NCBI GenBank assembly: GCA_007128085.1
Contig: SKYC01000259.1
Location: forward strand, 1 to 9,927
DNA: 9,927 nucleotides
Reading direction: 5' to 3'
From: Saprospiraceae bacterium
GTDB lineage: Bacteria; Bacteroidota; Bacteroidia; Chitinophagales; Saprospiraceae
Part shown: positions 1 to 6,037 of the stretch, in pieces
Numbering within the stretch: position 1 is the stretch's first letter
Layout: every line of letters begins with the position of its first letter
Position numbers and translations under genes: made by a program
Notes under the pieces: model-generated
The model's database searches: none
What the model was told of the DNA's origin: nothing
What the model saw: the letters and a program-made list of their open reading frames with translations, nothing else

Positions 1-414
1 ACTCGGACGCGGAAATTCTACTAGAGCAACAGATTCATAGTCGGTCGGAATATCATGCGAGAATGCATCGACCACATTTTTGGATGCTCCGTAAATGGAC
101 TTAACGAGAGGCAGTTTAAGGAGTAGGTTTTCGCCGATTTTGACAAGTCTACGTCCGGTGATATGGGTTGCAAATAACCCTGCGGCATAAATAAGCAGCA
201 GTGTCATGAGAAAAGCGAGCGCGTCGGTTACGTAGCGTGGAATATCACCAATCCAGATCTGGAGCATCGGTCGCCCGATTGATGCCATAAAGCGTACAAT
301 GAAACGTATCACAAATATCGTGACGGTAATGGGCACTAACACAAGTAAACCGGAGAGAAAACGAGAACGAGTTTTCTTGAGAACGTGATGATTTTCAGTC
401 TTATGATTTTTCAT
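1..414 (-). CDS. DUF502 family membrane protein, partial (runs off left edge)
   Basis: The first 138 codons are visible and the C-terminus lies outside the window. The start is the ATG at 414-412, with GGAGG four bases upstream (GGAGG-CTAT-ATG), a strong ribosome binding site. The N-terminus is basic (MKNHKTENHH...). A first membrane segment follows at about residues 19-40 (SGLLVLVPITVTIFVIRFIV) and a second at about 64-82 (ALAFLMTLLLIYAAGLFAT). After these come the features typical of DUF502: a GRRL...GENLL stretch, then LPLVKSIYGASKNVVDAF and a VALVEFPRP ending that leads into the soluble part. DUF502 proteins are two-helix inner-membrane proteins of unknown biochemical role. The start overlaps the stop of the upstream frame by ATGA, so the two are probably coupled. 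The loop between the helices (RPMLQIWIGDIP) resembles, from memory, Verrucomicrobia/Opitutae versions more than Bacteroidota ones. That lineage remark is an inference. Confidence 0.85.
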   Translation of the reverse strand, partial: MKNHKTENHHVLKKTRSRFLSGLLVLVPITVTIFVIRFIVRFMASIGRPMLQIWIGDIPRYVTDALAFLMTLLLIYAAGLFATHITGRRLVKIGENLLLKLPLVKSIYGASKNVVDAFSHDIPTDYESVALVEFPRPS

Positions 415-536
415 ATAGCCTCCACTGCCTGCTCTGCATAGCTTATAACAAGATCGGCGCTTGATCGCGAATGATCGTTTCGTAACGCTCTTTCAGCATT
501 CTTGCGATATGCTTTTGTTCCATCGGCCTCTTTTTC
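411..536 (-). pseudogene. C-terminal 41-codon remnant of an unidentified gene upstream of DUF502
   Basis: This open minus-strand frame ends in TGA at 413-411, overlapping the DUF502 ATG as ATGA, and is closed upstream by TAG at 539-537. The 41 residues start EKEADGTKAYRKNAERALR and end ISYAEQAVEAI. The mix of charged and helical residues looks like a genuine protein tail. There is no ATG, GTG or TTG in frame that could start it sensibly, so it looks like the end of a longer gene whose body is missing. The open frame begins two bases from the stop codon of the DUF4197 gene, which is unusually tight for a complete gene pair. I do not recognise the protein. It may be a true truncation, or the edge of a sequence wrongly joined in assembly. 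Confidence 0.4.
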
Positions 537-540
537 CTAT

Positions 541-1287
541 CTATGGTTGCCGTCCAAGATTGTCCTGTCTGGCAAAAACTCTCCGCAGAAGGTCTGTGGT
601 TCGCCTGTCCACTTCATTGCGAATCATTAATTCCTCTATGGCTATGCGGTCAAAAACGGCCTCCAGGGCTTTGGTAGTGATGTAGTCGTCCAGCCGTGGA
701 TTGAGAGATTCTACAAGCGGAATGGAGTTGTAGGCGTTGACAGCCGATTCCCAGTAATCCAGCGCGTTGAACTTATTCAAAGATTCTTCTATTACGGGAT
801 TGAACTCCGCGTAGAGTTGTTCTTTGGTTTTGTTGTGTAAATACCGGGTGGCAGCGTCTTCTTCCCCTCTTAAAATTCCCCAGGCATCCTCGATGGTCAT
901 GGAGCGAATGGCTTGTCCAAAAATGGGCCCGGCCCGGCCGACCGCATCCTCTGCACTTCTGTTGATGCGCTCCAAAATAACTTCCTCTACATTGGAGAAT
1001 CCGGGAACCCTCTGCAACCGATCCGTCACTTTTTGGGCTTCGTCGGGCAGTAAAATCTTGTATTGAGATTTTAAAAAGCCGTCCGGAGCACTCAAAAGAG
1101 AAACTCCGTGATCCACTCCCTGATTCAATGCTTCTTTGAGTCCAAGGGCTACTTCATCTGTACTCAATGGCCGATCGGTGGTCTCGTCGAGTATGCGCTG
1201 TAAATCGCTGCAAGAAGTGAATAAAAAAAGAGTGACTAAAAGAAGTAGGGCGGGTGTTTTTAACATGAGTTTGGTATTATTTATCAT
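541..1287 (-). CDS. DUF4197 family lipoprotein
   Basis: From the ATG at 1287-1285 the protein has 248 residues. It opens with a lipoprotein signal peptide: a short basic N-region, a hydrophobic core (ALLLLVTLFLF), then TSC with the lipidated Cys at about residue 26. The mature part is alpha-helical and matches the DUF4197 pattern: a GLKEALNQGVDHGV helix near the start, a LSAPDGFLKSQYKILLP stretch, a central GRAGPIFGQAIRSMTIEDAWGIL region, and a C-terminal RRTTDLLRRVFARQDN. DUF4197 proteins are of unknown function; export to the periplasmic face of a membrane is predicted. The gene lies downstream of pbpC on the same strand, with a gap of about 100 bases and no convincing terminator, so they may be co-transcribed. 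The start is uncertain. GTG at 1332 has an AAGGAA-like site and would add 15 residues, and ATG at 1266 would give a compact signal peptide. The last residues (LGRQP) lie at the suspected junction and could be altered. Confidence 0.85.
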   Translation of the reverse strand: MINNTKLMLKTPALLLLVTLFLFTSCSDLQRILDETTDRPLSTDEVALGLKEALNQGVDHGVSLLSAPDGFLKSQYKILLPDEAQKVTDRLQRVPGFSNVEEVILERINRSAEDAVGRAGPIFGQAIRSMTIEDAWGILRGEEDAATRYLHNKTKEQLYAEFNPVIEESLNKFNALDYWESAVNAYNSIPLVESLNPRLDDYITTKALEAVFDRIAIEELMIRNEVDRRTTDLLRRVFARQDNLGRQP

Positions 1288-1393
1288 TTTGTTGGTGTTT
1301 AGCGCTTTTTTATTTAACGCGATTGAAGACACTAAGTTTCCTTATTTTTTGAGCAAAGTTTAAAAAAGTGGTCCAAAAGTGCCAACACAGGAT

Positions 1394-3799
1394 CTACCGT
1401 TGAACAATCTCCAGTTGTTGAGCCAATCGGTTGCCGTATTTGTCGACCAGGGTCAGTGAGTATTGACCCGGGGGCGCGTTGACTACCATTTGGTGAAATT
1501 CGGTCGTGCTTCCGAGGTATAGATCATTCAGGTGCCAATAAAGTGTTGTATGAGGCTGCTGGTGGGCAGCTTCGAACACCACTTGATTGATGTTCCCGTC
1601 GAGTTCAACGGGAATTAGCAAACTCGGTTTGTGGCGTGGGTAAATGAGGTCTATTGCAGTGCCTACTCTATTGCTGCTTCCCGCGCAATCAATTCTGTAA
1701 GGGGGCAATGGCCGGTAATTTGCATTGACTTCTGCATAATACTGGGCAGCTGCCGGAGGGAGAACAAAGTGCGATTGGGTTTTGATTTTAAGAAAATTCT
1801 GACAACCTGTGTGGACTCTGTACTCACCGCTTAAATCGGTGTGAACTAACTGATGATACGGACACACGGGACTTTCATCCCCTCTGAGGGGTGCCGAAAT
1901 TTCGATCTGTTCTCTGCACTTCGGTCCCGGCTTGAATCCGCTTTTTGAGCAGATACTCATCGGTCGCAGGTCGTCATGAGGTGTGGCAAACCACTTTCCT
2001 TCGGAACCGAGGTGTTTAAAAACTTCAAACATCAAGGGTGCTGCAGCCTCAACTCCTGTCAAACCCGGGCGGCCCTCTCCACTCGCATTTCCAACCCATA
2101 CAGCCACGGTGTATTCCGGAGTTAATCCAACCGACCAGGCATCCCGAAAGCCGAAACTGGTTCCGGTCTTCCAGGCAATTTTTTCGAAAGGTCGGCTCCT
2201 TTCCCAACCGTGTTCTGAAAAGGGTCTCTCTGTCTCTGTAAGTGCGGACAGGGTATGCCAAATGGCGCCCGCCCGAAGGGGGGCATGATCGCTGAGCCGA
2301 CCTTTCCGGGATTTTTTTAATTGAACTGCCGGTGGGTCATACGCACTGCTCGAATACCTGGCTGAAAGAATTGGAAAGTCATTGATCGTTCTGGCCATTC
2401 CCGCGTACATGGAGGCAATCTCCCAAAGTGTTCCCTCCGCACCTCCCAGGATGAGACTCAAACCGTAGTGCCCCGTGGACTTATCCGCAGTTGAGAAACC
2501 GTGCCGGCGAAGCAGGTGGTGAAACTTTTCGGTGCCGTAGGATTGCAGCATACGCACTGCTGGTACATTGAGGGATCTGGCCAAAGCCCGATGGGCGGGT
2601 ATTGCTCCGTCGTACTTCAGGGAGAAATTTTGCGGTGAATACCCACCGAATTGTGTGGGAATGTCCAGTGTCAATGCAGTGGGCATCATTTCCCCCTCAG
2701 AAAGTAAGGCGGCGTATAAAAAGGGCTTCAATATACTCCCGGTACTCCTCTCCGCTTTAATCAGGTCCACCTGGTTGCCGGGAGAGAAAGGGTCTGCGCC
2801 GGGAACATTTCCTATGTATGCCAAAACTTCGTTTCGATTTACATCAATCACCAACACGGCGAGGTGTTGGATGTGGTTGTGCTTCATTAGTTGATGGTAC
2901 TCAGCTGCCAAATGATTGACCTTCCTCTGAAGGTTCAGGTCCAGGGTTGAACTGATTCGGTGCTGATTCCCGGGCGTTGTTTTTTTTAGCCTCTGTATGA
3001 GTTGTGGACTGTGATTGGGCATGGGATGCGGTCGGTCAGGCAAGAGTTCCTCTGTGTAAAGGGATAGGCTGAGGCTATCGAAATGTCCTTCCTGGTGCAG
3101 TCTTTTCAGCAGCAGGTTCCTCTTCTTTAGTAGCAAATCTCTGTTTCTGCTAAAGTGAATGAGTGAAGGACTGTTGGGCAATACCGCAAGAGTGGCGGCT
3201 TCTACCCAGGACAATTGATCCGGGGATTGTCCAAAATACCTCCAGGAAGCGGCATCCAGACCCACTACATTTCCTCCAAAGGGAGCATGACCGGCGTAAA
3301 TTTGCAATATTTCTTCCTTGGTGTAAGCCGCCTCAATGCGAAGGGCCATTAGTGTTTCAATAAACTTTGCCCTCAGGGAGCGATTTGGACTCTGCCTCAC
3401 CATGCGAGCCAATTGCATACTTATAGTGCTTCCCCCACTGACCACTCGTCCCTCCTTTAAGTTGTCTCTCAAGGCCCTTGCTATGGCCAGGGGATCCACT
3501 CCCGGGTGATGGTAAAACCTTTTGTCCTCAAAAGCCAAAAGGGCCTCAATAAAGGTCTCGGGCAGGGAATCCGGAGCTGGAAAACGCCATTGCTCATCTT
3601 CGGAAATAAGGGCACCCACCAATTCGCCCTTTTCGGTTTCTACCACTAGCGAATAAGGGGAATCAAATAGCGGTTTGGGCAGTGAGAAGAACCACCACCA
3701 AATGAAAATGGGCAGGCTGACAGCAAGAAATACCAGCCATCGCCTTTTGGTTTTACCCGATAATGCCTTCTTGAAATTCAATTTGATCAAATCGGCCAA
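1394..3799 (-). CDS. pbpC: Penicillin-binding protein 1C (bifunctional peptidoglycan glycosyltransferase/transpeptidase)
   Basis: This 801-residue class A PBP polymerises lipid II into glycan strands and cross-links peptide stems on the periplasmic side of the inner membrane. A membrane anchor lies at about residues 21-40. The GT51 domain follows, with EDKRFYHHPGVD (catalytic Glu91), GGSTISMQLAR (122-132), KEEILQIYAG (161-170) and the WRYFG...WVEAATLAVLPNSPS region. The transpeptidase has the nucleophile motif S355-I-L-K358, SLN (409-411) and KTGTS (544-548), so both active sites look intact. After about residue 610 come the Cys-containing stretches usual in PBP1C (CSKSGFKPGPKC, CPYHQLVH). 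A C-terminal beta domain of the BiPBP_C type (about 715-801) completes it. Length is normal for the family. The start codon is TTG: an in-frame TAA lies two codons upstream, and no ATG occurs before the membrane segment. Many Bacteroidota pbpC genes sit beside an alpha-2-macroglobulin gene; none is visible here. PBP1C is usually not the main housekeeping class A PBP, and its physiological role is often unclear. Confidence 0.96.
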   Translation of the reverse strand: MADLIKLNFKKALSGKTKRRWLVFLAVSLPIFIWWWFFSLPKPLFDSPYSLVVETEKGELVGALISEDEQWRFPAPDSLPETFIEALLAFEDKRFYHHPGVDPLAIARALRDNLKEGRVVSGGSTISMQLARMVRQSPNRSLRAKFIETLMALRIEAAYTKEEILQIYAGHAPFGGNVVGLDAASWRYFGQSPDQLSWVEAATLAVLPNSPSLIHFSRNRDLLLKKRNLLLKRLHQEGHFDSLSLSLYTEELLPDRPHPMPNHSPQLIQRLKKTTPGNQHRISSTLDLNLQRKVNHLAAEYHQLMKHNHIQHLAVLVIDVNRNEVLAYIGNVPGADPFSPGNQVDLIKAERSTGSILKPFLYAALLSEGEMMPTALTLDIPTQFGGYSPQNFSLKYDGAIPAHRALARSLNVPAVRMLQSYGTEKFHHLLRRHGFSTADKSTGHYGLSLILGGAEGTLWEIASMYAGMARTINDFPILSARYSSSAYDPPAVQLKKSRKGRLSDHAPLRAGAIWHTLSALTETERPFSEHGWERSRPFEKIAWKTGTSFGFRDAWSVGLTPEYTVAVWVGNASGEGRPGLTGVEAAAPLMFEVFKHLGSEGKWFATPHDDLRPMSICSKSGFKPGPKCREQIEISAPLRGDESPVCPYHQLVHTDLSGEYRVHTGCQNFLKIKTQSHFVLPPAAAQYYAEVNANYRPLPPYRIDCAGSSNRVGTAIDLIYPRHKPSLLIPVELDGNINQVVFEAAHQQPHTTLYWHLNDLYLGSTTEFHQMVVNAPPGQYSLTLVDKYGNRLAQQLEIVQR

Positions 3800-3854
3800 C
3801 TTTTAGATGTAAAAAAACCGTTGGTTCAGTCCTTGGTCCCGTTTTGCTTTCCTC

Positions 3855-3862
3855 CAAAGATA
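3855..3862 (-). promoter_or_regulatory. Candidate Bacteroidota-type -7 box for pbpC
   Basis: Read on the minus strand this is TATCTTTG, a perfect match to the TAnnTTTG -7 consensus of the Bacteroidota primary sigma factor. It lies 55 bases upstream of the pbpC TTG, leaving a leader of roughly 45-50 bases. A good TTG at -33 is missing at the usual spacing, so the assignment rests on the -7 box and its location only. Confidence 0.4.
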
Positions 3863-3930
3863 AACAATGTCATGGATAAATAATTGAATTTAAGTTATTT
3901 GTTGGCGCTAAGCATTGAGATGGCGGCCGC

Positions 3931-3960
3931 AGCGACTTTTATAACATAAAGTGTATCGCT
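3931..3960. repeat. Imperfect inverted repeat in the divergent pbpC / VTT-protein intergenic region
   Basis: Outer arms AGCGA (3931-3935) and TCGCT (3956-3960) enclose inner arms CTTTTAT (3936-3942) and ATAAAG (3946-3951), with a short AAC loop and small bulges. It sits directly after an 8-base GCGGCCGC palindrome (3923-3930) and ends 16 bases before the ATG at 3977. It could be an operator or a 5'-leader hairpin for the rightward operon. There is no U-tract, so it is not a standard terminator. Confidence 0.3.
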
Positions 3961-3976
3961 GGCCAACCTCTCCTCA

Positions 3977-4735
3977 ATGAAAAAATTGATCCCTGTCCTT
4001 TTTTTGAGCCCTAAAGAGAATTTACCATTGAATTACCAGGGAAGACAATTTGTAAACCCATTTTTTTTAGAATTGAAAAAGATAATTTACCTTGCACTCA
4101 TGCAGTGGAGGTGGATAAAAAATCCCGGCTTACCCATATTGATTGTCGCTATTTTGATAATCGCATCTTTTTTGTTGTTTGGTGATATAGAGGAGTATTT
4201 TTTATATATACTGGATGAGGCAAGGGAGCAGCAGCTCTTATTCTCCGTATTGAGCTTTTTAATATTGGCCTCAGACATTCTTCTACCCGTGCCCTCCTCC
4301 ATAATAATGTTTATCAATGGTTACGTTTTGGGTGTGGTCTACGGGGCTTTGATCTCCCTGGCAGCTTTAATGGTGGGATCGATTATAGGATACTATTTGG
4401 GAAAATTTTCATTTATCGGTTTGGGAAAAAAGAAAAATCAATCGGCTGTTGCCTTGATGGAATCCTATGGTTTGCTGGCGATTGTAATCAGCAGGGGTTT
4501 GCCGGTTCTGGCCGAGACCATTTCCATCGTTTGCGGGTACAACCAGATGAATTTCAGACGGTATCTTTTGTACTCATTTATAGGATATATTCCCATCTGC
4601 TTTTTATATTCATTTTTTGGACAAATAGGGCAGGAAAAAAACCTCTTTCTTTTTACCTTCCTACTCTCACTTTTATTGGCAGCCGGTTTGTTTGTCATCG
4701 CCCGGAAATACTTTAAACAACCCATTGAGACATGA
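3977..4735 (+). CDS. VTT-domain (DedA / TVP38-TMEM64-like, SNARE-associated) inner membrane protein
   Basis: The protein has 252 residues with several membrane segments (about 51-68, 87-101, 106-145, 166-185, 198-216 and 223-242). The VTT core is recognisable: ILLPVPSSIIMFINGYVLG (re-entrant loop with the Pro and Gly pattern), then GSIIGYYLGKF, a basic loop (GKKKNQ), and the second half-motif SRGLPVLAETISIVCGY followed by MNFRRYLLYSFIG. Family members are inner-membrane proteins linked to lipid-carrier recycling and membrane homeostasis. The exact substrate here is unknown. The first 41 residues are not typical and no ribosome binding site precedes 3977. The ATG at 4100 (MQWRWIKNPG...) would give 211 residues and a more usual N-terminus, so the true start may be there. 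The stop overlaps the next start (ATGA), indicating translational coupling to the outer-membrane barrel. Confidence 0.87.
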   Translation: MKKLIPVLFLSPKENLPLNYQGRQFVNPFFLELKKIIYLALMQWRWIKNPGLPILIVAILIIASFLLFGDIEEYFLYILDEAREQQLLFSVLSFLILASDILLPVPSSIIMFINGYVLGVVYGALISLAALMVGSIIGYYLGKFSFIGLGKKKNQSAVALMESYGLLAIVISRGLPVLAETISIVCGYNQMNFRRYLLYSFIGYIPICFLYSFFGQIGQEKNLFLFTFLLSLLLAAGLFVIARKYFKQPIET

Positions 4736-5805
4736 AGCTAGCTGTGACAGTTTTCGCAATTGTAATTTGGGCAATGAATCCGTCAATTGCCACGAGTCAG
4801 GACGGTTCAACAGACTCCTTGAGTGGACAGAATTATAGCATTCTGGCAGTTCCCATCCTGGGTTATGAACCCGAGACGAGAGGGCATATCGGTGCAGTGG
4901 GACTTTTGACTTTTAATTTGGATGATCCAACAGAATACAGAAGTTCGGTTGCCAAGTTGAAGTTTCAGTATACGCGGAACAGGCAAGTAATTTCAGAAGT
5001 AGAATGGGATGTTTTTTTTCGTGAGGAACGGTGGTTTACCAGTGGGAATATTCATTTTTCTAAGTACCCTGACCTGTATTACGGAGTGGGTCCTCACAGG
5101 TCGAAGTCGGCTGAGTTTAGTTACCAAAGCAATCGATTTGACGTGGGATTGCGGTTGTTAAGGGGTATAAAAAAGGATGTTTTTGCCGGTTTCAATACCG
5201 GATATACGCGTTACAGCAACTTTAAGTTTGAAGAAAAAAACGAGAATTTCCCGGAGTTGAGGGAATCCGATAATCTCTATTTCGGACTGTCATTTATACG
5301 AGATAAGCGAAATTCTCTATTGAATGCGACCGGGGGAAACTATTTTGCTTTTGACCTGGCTCACAATCACTCTTTTAATTCCTATCCTTCATTCTTACTG
5401 GATTTACGGTTGTATAAAACCTGGTATGAAACCCTTGTTTTTGCAGGTCGTTTTATACTTGACAGTCGCCTGGGGAATCCGCCTTTTTTCAATCAGACTT
5501 TTCAGGGAGGAGATGAGTGGGTAAGGGGATACCTTCTTGGGAGATACCGGGATCGAAATCTTACGGCTCTGCAATTCGAGTTTAGAAAACACATATTTTG
5601 GAGAATTGGAGCCGCAGTTTTTGGAGGCATTTCATCGGTTACCCACTCAATTGATCAGCTATTAATGGAGGATAGAAAGTGGAATGGAGGCGTCGGTATA
5701 AGGTTTGCAATGGATAGAGAGAATTCGGTAAATCTTCGCCTTGATTACGCCATTGGTGAAAGGGGTAACCGGGGATTCTATATCGCATTCGGAGAATCAT
5801 TTTGA
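4732..5805 (+). CDS. Stand-alone Omp85/BamA-type outer membrane beta-barrel protein (surface antigen family)
   Basis: The protein has 357 residues with a signal peptide at about 1-22. It is dominated by alternating aromatic/polar strands. The decisive motif is VRGY at 264-267 followed by GRYRDRN (270-276), the conserved loop-6 and strand signature of the Omp85 superfamily C-terminal barrel (bacterial surface antigen domain). A YYGVGP turn at about 117-121 is also typical. The chain ends in -GESF, with the terminal aromatic residue expected of a BAM-assembled outer membrane protein. There are no POTRA domains and no passenger: after the signal peptide only about 335 residues remain, essentially barrel alone. 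It is therefore not BamA or TamA proper. The function is unknown; barrel-only members may be pores or parts of envelope lipid/protein pathways. The start overlaps the VTT gene stop by four bases, so the two are very probably made together. Confidence 0.88.
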   Translation: MKLAVTVFAIVIWAMNPSIATSQDGSTDSLSGQNYSILAVPILGYEPETRGHIGAVGLLTFNLDDPTEYRSSVAKLKFQYTRNRQVISEVEWDVFFREERWFTSGNIHFSKYPDLYYGVGPHRSKSAEFSYQSNRFDVGLRLLRGIKKDVFAGFNTGYTRYSNFKFEEKNENFPELRESDNLYFGLSFIRDKRNSLLNATGGNYFAFDLAHNHSFNSYPSFLLDLRLYKTWYETLVFAGRFILDSRLGNPPFFNQTFQGGDEWVRGYLLGRYRDRNLTALQFEFRKHIFWRIGAAVFGGISSVTHSIDQLLMEDRKWNGGVGIRFAMDRENSVNLRLDYAIGERGNRGFYIAFGESF

Positions 5806-5827
5806 GGATTCAAAGGAGTTGGGACAG

Positions 5828-5881
5828 ATGGTAGAATTAGTTTGTGTTAAAGCCAACTATTTAATTTCTAAAATTTTTTAG
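5828..5881 (+). other. Possible 17-codon leader reading frame
   Basis: ATG at 5828 reads MVELVCVKANYLISKIF and stops at TAG 5879-5881. AGGAG lies nine bases before the ATG, a better ribosome binding site than most genes here have. The stop codon lies inside the hairpin at 5864-5885, an arrangement seen in attenuation leaders. The frame is so short that chance is the leading explanation. Confidence 0.15.
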
Positions 5882-5885
5882 AAAT
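5864..5885. repeat. Perfect 10-bp AT-rich inverted repeat
   Basis: ATTTCTAAAA and TTTTAGAAAT are exact inverse complements separated by TT. It begins 59 bases after the barrel gene stop. It might help end the rightward VTT/barrel transcript, since GGTTTTTATTG follows a few bases later, but the stem is AT-rich and weak. It could equally be a protein-binding site. Confidence 0.45.
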
Positions 5886-5899
5886 ACGAGGTTTTTATT

Positions 5900-5909
5900 G
5901 TAATATTAC
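5900..5909. repeat. 10-bp perfect palindrome GTAATATTAC
   Basis: The sequence is its own reverse complement and lies between the two other inverted repeats upstream of the large kinase-like gene. The size and AT-rich centre suit a dimeric regulator site. No second copy was noticed elsewhere in the window, so this is a candidate only. Confidence 0.3.
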
Positions 5910-5910
5910 G

Positions 5911-5935
5911 CTGGTAAGTTTTGGTTTAATACCAG
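5911..5935. repeat. Inverted repeat CTGGTA...TACCAG
   Basis: Six-base perfect arms (5911-5916 and 5930-5935) flank a 13-base loop containing GTTTTGG. It starts one base after the GTAATATTAC palindrome and ends about 100 bases before the kinase-like gene. No T-run follows, so it is not a terminator. It is either an operator half or a leader hairpin. Confidence 0.3.
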
Positions 5936-5941
5936 GGTAAA

Positions 5942-6016
5942 ATGGAAAATATGAATACCCCCAATAGCCACTCAATTAACTATGCGTTATTTTATTTTCC
6001 GCGTCTCCAGTTTTAG
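5942..6016 (+). other. Possible 24-codon upstream reading frame in frame with the kinase-like gene
   Basis: ATG at 5942 reads MENMNTPNSHSINYALFYFP... to a TAG at 6014-6016, 21 bases before the ATG at 6038 and in the same frame. It could be a chance frame, a small leader, or a sign that the large gene once began further upstream. The residues do not resemble a kinase N-lobe, and AGGG close to the ATG is a poor ribosome binding site. Confidence 0.15.
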
Positions 6017-6037
6017 GCACAGGAAAAAATTGAACCA

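Noticed and set aside
443..523. A 26-codon minus-strand ATG frame (MEQKHIARMLKERYE...).
   Set aside because: It overlaps the 41-codon tail in another frame. That tail is coupled by ATGA to DUF502 and looks more like real coding sequence.
461..685. A 74-codon plus-strand frame across the suspected junction.
   Set aside because: It is antisense to the DUF4197 C-terminus and the tail fragment, with no protein-like features or ribosome binding site.
1333..1393. Repeated CACTTTT with a T-run after pbpC (minus strand), considered as a terminator.
   Set aside because: The two copies are direct, not inverted, and no stable stem precedes the T-run.
1983..2894. Plus-strand open frames (1983-2288, 2038-2241, 2568-2894) opposite pbpC.
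   Set aside because: They lie antisense within the PBP1C transpeptidase region and their translations have no recognisable motifs. They are by-products of pbpC codon usage.
5806..5900. Intrinsic terminator for the VTT/barrel operon.
   Set aside because: The only perfect stem is AT-rich and the T-run does not follow it immediately, so it is listed as an inverted repeat and not as a terminator.
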